This document shows, piece after piece, positions 1 to 5,371 of a stretch of DNA of 9,116 bases. The stretch lies in the NCBI GenBank assembly GCA_934675115.1, contig CAKUPH010000083.1, positions 1 through 9,116 of the forward strand, written 5' to 3'. A program made the translations under genes and the position numbers. The stretch is from an uncultured Oscillospiraceae bacterium. GTDB lineage: Bacteria; Bacillota; Clostridia; Oscillospirales; Oscillospiraceae. The notes under the pieces are model-generated. The model was given only the letters and a program-made list of their open reading frames with translations, made no database searches and was not told the DNA's origin. Numbering within the stretch: the first letter of the stretch is position 1; each line of letters starts with the position of its first letter.

Positions 1-61
1 GGCCGCCATGAGCATGATCGCCGGCACTGCCCGCTCCATGGGCGTCCTGGTGGGCGAATAA
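1..61 (+). CDS. rplK: 50S ribosomal protein L11, C-terminal end only (partial)
   Basis: The frame starting at base 2 is open from the window edge and ends in TAA at 59-61. It encodes 19 residues, [19 protein letters not shown]. The GTARSMG block near the C-terminus is the conserved end of ribosomal protein L11, which helps form the GTPase-associated centre of the large subunit together with 23S rRNA and the L10/L12 stalk. Only the last roughly 15% of the usual ~141-residue protein is inside the window. It lies 19 bp upstream of rplA on the same strand, the normal rplK-rplA pairing, and the two are almost certainly co-transcribed. The identification rests on a short tail plus perfect context. 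Confidence 0.93.
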   Translation, partial: AAMSMIAGTARSMGVLVGE

Positions 62-80
62 GGGAAAGGAGGAAGAAACA

Positions 81-773
81 ATGGCTAAAGGTAAGAAGTA
101 TATCGACAGCGCGAAGCTCATCGACCGCGCTGCGCAGTATGATGTGACCGAGGCGATGGAGCTGGTCGTCAAGACCGCCACCGCCAAGTTCGACGAGACC
201 GTCGAGCTGCACGTGAAGCTGGGCGTTGACTCCCGCCACGCCGACCAGCAGGTCCGCGGCGCCATCGTCCTCCCCCACGGCACCGGCAAGACCGCCCGCG
301 TGCTGGTCTTCGCCAAGGGCGACAAGGCTGACGAGGCCCGTGCCGCCGGCGCCGACTTCGTCGGCGATATGGACATGGTCCAGAAGATCCAGTCCGAGAA
401 CTGGTTCGACTTCGACGTGGTCGTCGCCACCCCCGACATGATGGGCGTCGTCGGCCGTCTCGGTAAGGTCCTGGGCCCCAAGGGCCTGATGCCCTCCCCC
501 AAGGCCGGCACCGTCACCCCCAACGTGACTCAGGCCATCAACGAGATCAAAGCCGGTAAGGTCGAGTACCGTCTGGACAAGACCAACATCATCCACTGCC
601 CCATCGGCAAGGTGTCCTTCGGCGCTGAGAAGCTCACTGAGAACCTGAACGCTCTCATGGGCGCCATCATCAAGGCCAAGCCCGCCGCCGCCAAGGGCCA
701 GTATGTCAAGAGCTGCGTCGCCGCCGCCACCATGGGCCCCGGCGTGAAGGTCAACGCTGCCAAGTTTGTGTAA
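81..773 (+). CDS. rplA: 50S ribosomal protein L1
   Basis: This encodes a 230-residue protein of the usual L1 length. L1 binds 23S rRNA at the mobile L1 stalk and helps move deacylated tRNA out of the E site; in many bacteria it also represses its own mRNA. The start MAKGKKY, the central [18 protein letters not shown] block (about residues 128-145) and the [13 protein letters not shown] segment are hallmark L1 sequence. An AAAGGAGG ribosome binding site at 65-72 sits 8 bases before the ATG and fixes the start. It follows rplK by 19 bp. After the stop there is a terminator-like hairpin and then a separate promoter for rplJL, so rplKA looks like its own transcription unit. No L1-binding leader can be checked, because the region upstream of rplK lies outside the window. 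Confidence 0.98.
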   Translation: MAKGKKYIDSAKLIDRAAQYDVTEAMELVVKTATAKFDETVELHVKLGVDSRHADQQVRGAIVLPHGTGKTARVLVFAKGDKADEARAAGADFVGDMDMVQKIQSENWFDFDVVVATPDMMGVVGRLGKVLGPKGLMPSPKAGTVTPNVTQAINEIKAGKVEYRLDKTNIIHCPIGKVSFGAEKLTENLNALMGAIIKAKPAAAKGQYVKSCVAAATMGPGVKVNAAKFV

Positions 774-779
774 TAAGAA

Positions 780-819
780 GCGCTGAGCCGTCGTGAGCAG
801 CGCAGATGGACCGAAGCGA
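780..819 (+). repeat. Degenerate copy of the intergenic repeat module, with hairpin
   Basis: GCGCTG (780-785) and CAGCGC (798-803) form a perfect 6-bp stem just after rplA. The stretch 788-818 has the same order of words as the better repeat copies at 873-904 and 7852-7884: GTCGTGAGCAG, then CCGAAGCG, compared with GTCGTGAACAGG followed by TGAAGCG. The two words are separated by about 10 extra bases here. I read this as a decayed or expanded copy of the same module. The similarity is short and could partly be chance. Confidence 0.35.
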
Positions 820-862
820 AAAATACAAACCGTGTCGGGCACAGCCCGGACGTTTGTGTTTT
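820..862 (+). terminator. Terminator-like hairpin after rplA
   Basis: An A-rich left arm (820-830) pairs with a T-rich right arm (852-862). The GC-rich upper stem consists of GTC+GGGC (834-840) and GCCC+GAC (844-847 and 849-851), with loop ACA (841-843). Bases 831-833 and base 848 are bulged. About 17-18 pairs form in all, one of them G-T. The right arm GTTTGTGTTTT is T-rich rather than a pure T tract, so this is probably an intrinsic terminator at the end of rplKA, possibly leaky or bidirectional. Its position between rplA and the rplJ promoter fits that role. Confidence 0.55.
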
Positions 863-872
863 GAGTCGGAGG

Positions 873-904
873 GAAACTGCGCGTCGTGAACAGGTGAAGC
901 GTGA
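873..904 (+). repeat. Dispersed intergenic repeat, copy A
   Basis: This 32-base stretch matches 7852-7884 at 28 positions with one gap. All four substitutions are transitions. The shared core can be written GCGTCGYGAACAGGYGAAGC. It lies in a non-coding gap between the rplA terminator and the rplJ promoter. In copy B the GTCGC end is one arm of a hairpin; here the matching upstream CGACG arm is absent. Two such similar non-coding stretches 7 kb apart beside unrelated genes suggest a genome-wide repeat family. Confidence 0.6.
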
Positions 905-940
905 CACAGCTGACCTCAGCTCACTCATTTTATTATATCT

Positions 941-973
941 CCCGGAGGGTTTTGCTTGACAAAGCCCTCCGGG
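941..973. repeat. 14-bp inverted repeat overlapping the rplJL promoter
   Basis: Arms 941-954 (CCCGGAGGGTTTTG) and 960-973 (CAAAGCCCTCCGGG) pair along their full length, with one T-G pair at 950/964, around a 5-base centre CTTGA (955-959). The right arm includes the last two bases of the -35 hexamer and most of the -35/-10 spacer; the left arm lies just upstream. Because it is upstream of the expected transcription start, the rplJL transcript would not carry it. It can act only as a DNA operator, or as an RNA hairpin in read-through transcripts from rplA. No T tract follows, so it is not an obvious terminator in the plus direction. Confidence 0.7.
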
Positions 974-984
974 GCTGATATAAT
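956..984 (+). promoter_or_regulatory. Sigma-A promoter of rplJL
   Basis: A consensus -35 TTGACA (956-961) is followed by a 17-base spacer and a consensus -10 TATAAT (979-984). This is as strong as a housekeeping promoter gets and fits a stalk-protein operon. The expected start is near 990-992, immediately before the L10 leader structure, which supports the assignment. An inverted repeat spans the -35 region and spacer. Confidence 0.9.
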
Positions 985-990
985 ACCATT

Positions 991-1059
991 CGTGTTCAAA
1001 GACAGCAGGTGGTGAAAGCCGTAAATCCTGCCGAGAATGCAGCTTATAGGACTATGTCT
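991..1059 (+). promoter_or_regulatory. Ribosomal protein L10 leader
   Basis: The 5' region of the rplJL mRNA carries the conserved L10-leader words: CAAAGACAGCAGGTG (998-1012), then AAATCCTGCCGAG (1023-1035). AGACA (1000-1004) pairs with TGTCT (1055-1059) as the closing helix, and GCAGG (1005-1009) pairs with CCTGC (1027-1031). In Firmicutes the L10(L12)4 complex binds this RNA, which mimics its 23S rRNA site, and lowers expression of its own operon. Here the closing helix touches the downstream terminator at base 1059, a layout that fits transcription attenuation. The assignment is from remembered motif and position, not a covariance search. Confidence 0.85.
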
Positions 1060-1098
1060 GCGCTGTTTTCGATTTGACACGAAAGCGGTGCATTTTTT
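1059..1098 (+). terminator. Attenuator terminator in the rplJL leader
   Basis: Arms 1059-1071 and 1080-1092 form 13 consecutive pairs, three of them G-T, around the loop ATTTGACA (1072-1079). Six T residues follow at 1093-1098. This is a proper intrinsic terminator placed between the L10 leader and the rplJ start codon. It is therefore best read as the conditional terminator of autogenous attenuation rather than an operon end. GGTGC (1087-1091) can also pair with GCACC (1107-1111), which would break the terminator and is a possible antiterminator. Confidence 0.8.
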
Positions 1099-1134
1099 AT
1101 GCCGCCGCACCAATTTTCCGGAGGTGAATATCTA

Positions 1135-1665
1135 ATGCCTAACGCAAAGGTTCTCAGTGAAAAGCAGGCCATCGTGGCCGCTCTGACCGAGACTCTGAAG
1201 AGCGCTTCTTCCGGCGTCCTGGTGGACTACAAGGGCATCACCGTCGCCGAGGATACCGCGCTCCGTCACGAGCTGCGTGAGAACGGTGTGGAGTATTCCG
1301 TCGTGAAGAATACCCTCGTCCGCCGCGCCATCGACGAGCTGGGCATGTCCGAGCTGGACAGCGTCCTGAACGGCACCACTTCTATGGCCGTTTCCAAGGA
1401 CGACCCCATCGCTCCCATGCGGATCGTCAACAAGTACGCCAAGCAGATGGGTGACCGCTTCAACATCAAGGCCGGCTTTATGGACGGCAAGGTCATCCCC
1501 CTGGAGGACGTGGCCGCTCTGGCCGAGCTGCCCTCCAAGGACGGTCTGGTGGCTCAGCTGCTCGGCATGATGCTGGCTCCTATCACCAGCCTGGCCATCG
1601 TCATCAAGGCCATCGCCGAGCAGAACGGCGAGCCCGCCGCTGCCGAAGAGACCCCCGCCGAGTAA
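1135..1665 (+). CDS. rplJ: 50S ribosomal protein L10
   Basis: This encodes 176 residues starting MPNAKVLSEKQ, the usual length and start of L10. L10 anchors the L7/L12 dimers to the 23S GTPase-associated centre and, with L12, represses its own operon through the leader. Typical features are the N-terminal VLVDYKGITV segment, the KNTLVRRA rRNA-binding region, and a C-terminal helix (about residues 135-165, LVAQLLGMMLAPITSLAIVI) that receives L12 dimers. The C-terminal tail is Ala/Glu/Pro-rich. The frame is open from an ATG at 1099, but that codon lies in the T tract of the attenuator. The GGAGGTGA site at 1120-1127, 7 bases before 1135, decides the start. rplL follows 74 bp downstream. Confidence 0.97.
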   Translation: MPNAKVLSEKQAIVAALTETLKSASSGVLVDYKGITVAEDTALRHELRENGVEYSVVKNTLVRRAIDELGMSELDSVLNGTTSMAVSKDDPIAPMRIVNKYAKQMGDRFNIKAGFMDGKVIPLEDVAALAELPSKDGLVAQLLGMMLAPITSLAIVIKAIAEQNGEPAAAEETPAE

Positions 1666-1679
1666 TCGCCCGGCACCCC

Positions 1680-1697
1680 CTGCCCCGATGAGGGCAG
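1680..1697 (+). other. Hairpin in the rplJ-rplL gap
   Basis: CTGCCC (1680-1685) and GGGCAG (1692-1697) form a perfect 6-bp stem with a 6-base loop. No continuous T tract follows directly, only a mixed T-rich stretch (1702-1712), and rplL must be read through, so a full terminator is unlikely. It could be an RNA processing or stability element that helps give L12 its excess over L10. Confidence 0.45.
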
Positions 1698-1739
1698 ACA
1701 CATTTACTTTTTACAATACAATTAAGGAGGTATTTCATC

Positions 1740-2111
1740 ATGGCTAGCGAGAAGATTACCGCTATGATCGAAGAAGTGAAGTCCCTGACCGTTCTGGAGC
1801 TCAACGAGCTCGTTAAGGCTCTGGAGGAAGAGTTCGGCGTTTCCGCCGCCGCCATGGCCGCTCCCGCCGCCGGCGCTGCCGCTCCCGCCGCTGAGGAGAA
1901 GACCGAGTTCGACGTCGTCCTGACTGAGATCGGCTCCGAGAAGATCAAGGTCATCAAGGTCGTCCGCGAGATCACCGGTCTGGGCCTGGCCGAGGCCAAG
2001 GCTGCCGTCGAGGCCGCCCCCAAGGCCATCAAGGAAGGCCTGAGCAAGGAGGACGCCGAGGAGCTGAAGAAGAAGCTCGAGGATGTCGGCGCCAAGGTCG
2101 AGCTGAAGTAA
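1740..2111 (+). CDS. rplL: 50S ribosomal protein L7/L12
   Basis: This encodes the 123-residue stalk protein that recruits and stimulates the translational GTPases. The N-terminal dimerisation and L10-binding part is about residues 1-33. An Ala/Pro hinge (about 36-51, rich in AAPAAG) follows. The C-terminal factor-binding domain (about 55-123) starts EKTEFDVVL and holds the conserved [21 protein letters not shown] region. Length and architecture are normal. The AAGGAGG site at 1724-1730, 9 bases upstream, is near ideal and fits the high output this protein needs. It is co-transcribed with rplJ and followed at once by a strong terminator. Confidence 0.98.
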   Translation: MASEKITAMIEEVKSLTVLELNELVKALEEEFGVSAAAMAAPAAGAAAPAAEEKTEFDVVLTEIGSEKIKVIKVVREITGLGLAEAKAAVEAAPKAIKEGLSKEDAEELKKKLEDVGAKVELK

Positions 2112-2134
2112 TTTACTTCCGCAAATCTGACTTG

Positions 2135-2173
2135 AAAAGAACCCAGGGCGCTCCCGCCTTGGGTTCTTTTTTT
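2135..2173 (+). terminator. Intrinsic terminator of rplJL
   Basis: Arms 2135-2150 and 2155-2170 form a 16-pair stem with one G-T pair and a 4-base loop (2151-2154). Seven T residues (2167-2173) complete it. The left arm starts with AAAA, so it may also work on the other strand. This is a clear end for the ribosomal transcription unit, though the next gene starts within about 25-45 bases and has no obvious promoter of its own. Confidence 0.93.
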
Positions 2174-2217
2174 GAGAAAACCAATTCCGGCGTTTTGTGC
2201 AGAAAGATCTGATACCG

Positions 2218-3150
2218 ATGATCATCATGGATCTGGAATGGAACCGGGGATACGACACGAAGCCGCTCAATGAGCTGCTCCAGATCGGGGCGGTGCGGAT
2301 GGACAGCCTCAACGGCCCCATCGCGGACGTGTTCAACATCTACATCCGCCCCTCCGTCCACAAAAAATTTGATATGGGCGCCAAAAAGCTGCCGGAGCTG
2401 CGGCAGTCGCAGGACTCCCACCTCTCCTTCCCGGAGGCGGTGGAGCAGTTCCGGACGTGGTGCGGCGGCGAGGCAGAGTTCGCCGTGTGGGGCAACGATG
2501 ATTTTCAGATCCTCAACGAAAACTGCGCCTTCTGGAAGCTGCCGCTGTTCGAGCCGTCGGCGGTATTCGACTTACAGGCGGTGTTCAGCCGCATGGTGGG
2601 CGGCGAGGGCGTGCAGATCGCCCTGTGGCGGGCGGTGGCCTACCGGAACATCCCGGAGATCTTCGACTACCACAACGCCCTCAACGACGCGCTGTATACC
2701 GCGCTGGTGTGCGAGGGCGTCACCCGGGCGGAGTTGACCTATGTCCCGCCCCCGGCCCCGTCGCTGCCGAAGTTTTCCGACCTGTCCTTCCCCTCCCAGC
2801 CCCGGGTCCGGGTTGGCCCCGCGGAGCAGGCGGAGACACTTCTCAACGACCCGAAGGCCCGCAAAACCGCCTGCCCGCTGTGCGGGAAGGAGTTCTGGGT
2901 ACAGCAGTGGGCCGTGTCCGGCGGGCGGCAGTTCTACTCTCTCTTCCGGTGTCCGGAGCACGGGCGGTTCCTCTGCCGGCTCACCGTCTCCCCCGACGGG
3001 GATGGCCGGTGGCGGGGCCGGGTGACGGTACCCGAGCTGACGCAAGATGTGCTCAGCGCCTACCGCTCCACCCTGAAAAGCGAGTCCATCAAGTGCAGGG
3101 GCACCAGCAAAAGCCGCCGGAGACGGCGCTCCAGACGAAAAAGCGCGTGA
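2218..3150 (+). CDS. DEDDh-family 3'-5' exonuclease with C-terminal zinc-binding segment
   Basis: The 310-residue protein starts MIIMDLEWNRG, the Exo I motif of DEDDh exonucleases (D5, E7). WGNDD (91-95) supplies the Exo II aspartate and HNALND (H152, D157) the Exo III motif. All acidic metal ligands and the catalytic His look intact, so a two-metal 3'-5' nuclease is expected. The exonuclease domain ends near residue 172 and resembles the KapD/Eri1-like branch that acts on RNA. A Pro-rich linker leads to CPLC (219-222) and CPEH (245-248) with C253, a likely zinc-binding module, then a tail with several consecutive Arg residues suited to nucleic-acid binding. The start is uncertain: GTG at 2197 would add 7 residues, and neither has a good ribosome binding site. 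It lies 44 bases past the rplL terminator with no clear promoter, so read-through may feed it. Confidence 0.85.
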   Translation: MIIMDLEWNRGYDTKPLNELLQIGAVRMDSLNGPIADVFNIYIRPSVHKKFDMGAKKLPELRQSQDSHLSFPEAVEQFRTWCGGEAEFAVWGNDDFQILNENCAFWKLPLFEPSAVFDLQAVFSRMVGGEGVQIALWRAVAYRNIPEIFDYHNALNDALYTALVCEGVTRAELTYVPPPAPSLPKFSDLSFPSQPRVRVGPAEQAETLLNDPKARKTACPLCGKEFWVQQWAVSGGRQFYSLFRCPEHGRFLCRLTVSPDGDGRWRGRVTVPELTQDVLSAYRSTLKSESIKCRGTSKSRRRRRSRRKSA

Positions 3151-3172
3151 CTTTTCTCCATAAATGAGTATG

Positions 3173-3207
3173 AAAAAGGCTCGGAACCGCGGTTCCGAGC
3201 CTTTTTT
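3173..3207. terminator. Bidirectional terminator between exonuclease and galE
   Basis: Bases 3173-3206 are a perfect 34-bp palindrome. The GC-rich stem has GGCTCGGAACC and its complement as arms, flanked by A5 on the left and T6 (3202-3207) on the right. Read on either strand it gives a GC stem followed by a T run, so it can end both the plus-strand exonuclease transcript and the minus-strand galE transcript. It lies 22 bp after the exonuclease stop and 9 bp from the galE stop. Confidence 0.95.
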
Positions 3208-3215
3208 CGCATTAT

Positions 3216-4202
3216 TTAATCTCCGTAGCCGTCGGGATGGATGCTGTGCCAGTTCCACGCCGTCTGGATGATCTCCTCCACGTTGGTGTACTTCGGCTGC
3301 CAGCCCAGCACATCCATGGCCTTTTTGCTGGACGCGATGAGCACGGCGGGGTCTCCGGGGCGGCGGCCCTCCTCCACCACGGGGATGGGGTGGCCGGTGA
3401 CGCGGCGGGCGGCGTCGATGATCTGCCGGTTGGAAAAGCCGGTGCCGTTGCCCAGATTGAAGGCGTTGGAGGTGTTCTCCCGCTTGAGGTACTCAAGCGC
3501 CAGCATATGGGCGTCGATGAGGTCCTCCACGTGGATGTAGTCCCGGACGCAGGTGCCGTCCGGCGTGGGGTAGTCGGTACCGAAGAGCTTCAGGCTGTCC
3601 CGCCTGCCCTGCGCCACCGACAGGATGAGAGGGATGAGGTGGGTCTCCGGCCGGTGATCCTCGCCGATGGAGCCGTCCGCCCGGGCCCCCGCCACGTTGA
3701 AGTACCGCAGGGCGCAGTATTTCAGGCCATAGGCCCGGTCGCACCACTTGAGCATTTTTTCCACGATGAGCTTGCTCTCGCCGTAGGGGTTGGTGGGCAC
3801 CTGCGGGTCGTCCTCCTCAATGGGAGTGCGCACCGGCTCACCGAAGGTGGCCGCCGTGGAGGAAAAGACCATATAGGGCACCTTGTGGGCCACCATGGTG
3901 CGGATAAGTGTCAGCCCGGCGGTGACGTTGTTGCTGAAATATTCGTCTGGGATGGACATGGACTCCCCCACCAGCGAATAGGCGGCGAAATGGATGACCG
4001 CCTCCACATTTTCCCGGGAAAAAACCCCGTCGAGGAAATGCCGGTCGGCCACGTCGCCGATGTAGAGCCGCCCGCCCTTCACCGCCTGACGGTGCCCCTT
4101 GGTCAGGTCGTCCACCACCACCACGTCCGCGCCCCGGTCCAGCAGGGCGGCCACGCAGTGGGACCCGATATAACCGGCGCCGCCGGTCACAAGAATTGCC
4201 AT
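3216..4202 (-). CDS. galE: UDP-glucose 4-epimerase
   Basis: The 328-residue protein is a short-chain dehydrogenase/reductase-type NAD-dependent epimerase that interconverts UDP-glucose and UDP-galactose in the Leloir pathway and for surface polysaccharide precursors. The N-terminal GGAGYIGS (7-14) is the glycine-rich NAD loop, followed by D31 and D32 at the end of the second strand. FSSTAATFG (113-121) carries the Ser/Thr of the active site, and YGESK (Y140, K144) is the catalytic YxxxK pair. RYFNVAGA (166-173) and VRDYIHVEDL (219-228) are typical GalE blocks. Length is normal. GGAAGGAG, read on the minus strand at 4218-4211, lies 8 bases before the ATG. A small GC hairpin (4219-4233) fills the gap to the lysR-type gene 31 bp upstream on the same strand, so co-transcription is likely. 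No other galactose genes are visible. Confidence 0.95.
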   Translation of the reverse strand: MAILVTGGAGYIGSHCVAALLDRGADVVVVDDLTKGHRQAVKGGRLYIGDVADRHFLDGVFSRENVEAVIHFAAYSLVGESMSIPDEYFSNNVTAGLTLIRTMVAHKVPYMVFSSTAATFGEPVRTPIEEDDPQVPTNPYGESKLIVEKMLKWCDRAYGLKYCALRYFNVAGARADGSIGEDHRPETHLIPLILSVAQGRRDSLKLFGTDYPTPDGTCVRDYIHVEDLIDAHMLALEYLKRENTSNAFNLGNGTGFSNRQIIDAARRVTGHPIPVVEEGRRPGDPAVLIASSKKAMDVLGWQPKYTNVEEIIQTAWNWHSIHPDGYGD

Positions 4203-4233
4203 GGTAATTGCTCCTTCCGCGCCCCGCGGGCGC

Positions 4234-5148
4234 TTATACAGAATATGTCGGACCGCCGGGATCCTCCCCGGCCTCTTTCAGCTCGTCGATGAGGTGGCGG
4301 ATCATGGGGTTGCAGTCGTCCGCCTGCCAGACGGCCACCACGTCGCTGCGGCGGCTGTCCGGGATGTTCACGATGCGCACGGCGTCGTTGTGCTCCAGCC
4401 GGGTGTTCCGGTCGATGAGGGCCACGCCCAGCCCCGTCTCCACGCAGAGCAGCAGGCTCTCCAGCGAGTTGGCCTCCCGGACGATATTGGGGTAAAAACC
4501 GGAATTGGCGCACTGGATGAGCAGCTGGTCGTAGCCGCCGGGGGACTCATCCTTGGAGATGGCCACAAAATCCTCGTTTTTCAGGTCGGCCAGCGTGAGG
4601 TCCGGCTTGTCCGCCAGCGGGTTGCGCCGGTTGACGGCGATGGCCCCCCGCTGAGTGCGCAGGGACTCCCATTTCCAGTCCCGGCGGCCCTCCACCTCAA
4701 AGCCCAGCGTGATGATGACGTCAAACCGGCAGTTTTCAAGGCCGCCGCGGAGATTGCGGAAGCTGTTGCGCTCCAGCTCCACCACGCCGTCGGGGTAGTC
4801 CTGATGAAGTCTGGACAGGGCCTGCGACATGGCGAGGTTCACGTCCTGTCCCTCCAGAATGCCCACGGAGAGGTTGCCCACGTCGCCCCGGCTCAGGGCG
4901 TGGGCATGGGCGATGGCCTGCGCGGTGTAGTCGGGCAGGTCCTTGAACTTCTCGTACAGGTATTGGCCCGCCTGGGTCAGGTGGACGGTCTTGCCCACCC
5001 GGCGGAACAGATCGAAGCCCAGCTCCTGCTCCATGAGGCTGATCTGCTTGGAAAGGTTGGGCTGAGAGACGTACAGCGCCTTGGCCGCCTGCGAGAAGTT
5101 CTCCCGCCGGGCCACCTCCACAAAATACTGGATCCGGGTCAGATTCAC
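4234..5148 (-). CDS. LysR-family transcriptional regulator
   Basis: The 304-residue protein has the standard LysR layout. A winged helix-turn-helix occupies about residues 1-60, with NFSQAAKALYVSQPNLSKQI (17-36) as the recognition region. A linker helix follows, and an effector-binding domain starts near NLSVGILEG (92-100) and runs to about 290. Such proteins usually activate a divergent operon when a pathway metabolite binds. Here the divergent gene is the MFS transporter, 223 bp away, so control of the transporter-reductase-dehydrogenase set is the natural inference. The start codon is GTG at 5148, with a purine-rich GGGGGAAGG just upstream, and this start gives the usual LysR N-terminus MNLTRIQYFVEVA. 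The effector cannot be predicted from sequence. galE follows 31 bp downstream on the same strand. Confidence 0.95.
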   Translation of the reverse strand: MNLTRIQYFVEVARRENFSQAAKALYVSQPNLSKQISLMEQELGFDLFRRVGKTVHLTQAGQYLYEKFKDLPDYTAQAIAHAHALSRGDVGNLSVGILEGQDVNLAMSQALSRLHQDYPDGVVELERNSFRNLRGGLENCRFDVIITLGFEVEGRRDWKWESLRTQRGAIAVNRRNPLADKPDLTLADLKNEDFVAISKDESPGGYDQLLIQCANSGFYPNIVREANSLESLLLCVETGLGVALIDRNTRLEHNDAVRIVNIPDSRRSDVVAVWQADDCNPMIRHLIDELKEAGEDPGGPTYSV

Positions 5149-5177
5149 GTGCCTTCCCCCTTTGCTCCGTTTCAGTC

Positions 5178-5206
5178 AGTATATCATCAAACAGCCCCCG
5201 TGGCAA
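5178..5206 (-). promoter_or_regulatory. Promoter of the lysR-type gene
   Basis: On the minus strand TTGCCA (5206-5201) and TATACT (5183-5178) are separated by exactly 17 bases and point toward the GTG at 5148. This is five of six matches at each hexamer. A short leader of about 25 bases would precede the start codon. It probably also drives galE. Confidence 0.75.
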
Positions 5207-5209
5207 GGC

Positions 5210-5228
5210 TTTGTAGCAAATATACAAA
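5210..5228. promoter_or_regulatory. Candidate LysR-type operator dyad
   Basis: TTTGTA (5210-5215) and TACAAA (5223-5228) are perfect inverted 6-bp half-sites with a 7-base spacer, in an AT-rich stretch between the two divergent promoters. LysR proteins usually bind a dyad of the T-N11-A type upstream of their target and often repress their own gene. This site lies just upstream of the lysR -35 and about 50 bp before the MFS -35, the right neighbourhood for both. The dyad is not the exact T-N11-A symmetry, so it is only a candidate. Confidence 0.45.
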
Positions 5229-5277
5229 ATCGTTAAATCTATAACCAAATGTGTTGTTCAAACGCCAAAACAGGTAT

Positions 5278-5306
5278 TTCACAAAATGGAATTTCTCCGG
5301 TATGAT
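5278..5306 (+). promoter_or_regulatory. Promoter of the MFS transporter operon
   Basis: TTCACA (5278-5283) and TATGAT (5301-5306) are separated by 17 bases, each one mismatch from consensus, and point toward the transporter. The predicted start near 5313 leaves a leader of about 60 bases. That leader contains the complementary words GCCCGG (5320-5325) and CCGGGC (5338-5343), a possible small hairpin before the ribosome binding site. Confidence 0.75.
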
Positions 5307-5371
5307 AGGAACTGTAAAAGCCCGGCGGTGGTTCGGTCCGGGCCGGGACGAAAAAAGAGGAGGAAGTTCAA

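Noticed and set aside
1074..1102. TTGACA at 1074-1079 as a second rplJ promoter
   Set aside because: It is the terminator loop, and no acceptable -10 lies 16-18 bases downstream.
1099..1134. Alternative rplJ start at ATG 1099
   Set aside because: It overlaps the end of the attenuator T tract and has no ribosome binding site; L10 proteins start at the MPNAKVLSEKQ position with GGAGGTGA before it.
1722..2339. 205-residue minus-strand open frame opposite rplL and the exonuclease start
   Set aside because: It crosses a strong terminator and is antisense to rplL, with low-complexity Gly/Leu/Asp composition.
3237..4292. 351-residue plus-strand open frame opposite galE
   Set aside because: It is the shadow of galE; the composition is low in recognisable motifs and the minus strand has all the GalE catalytic motifs.
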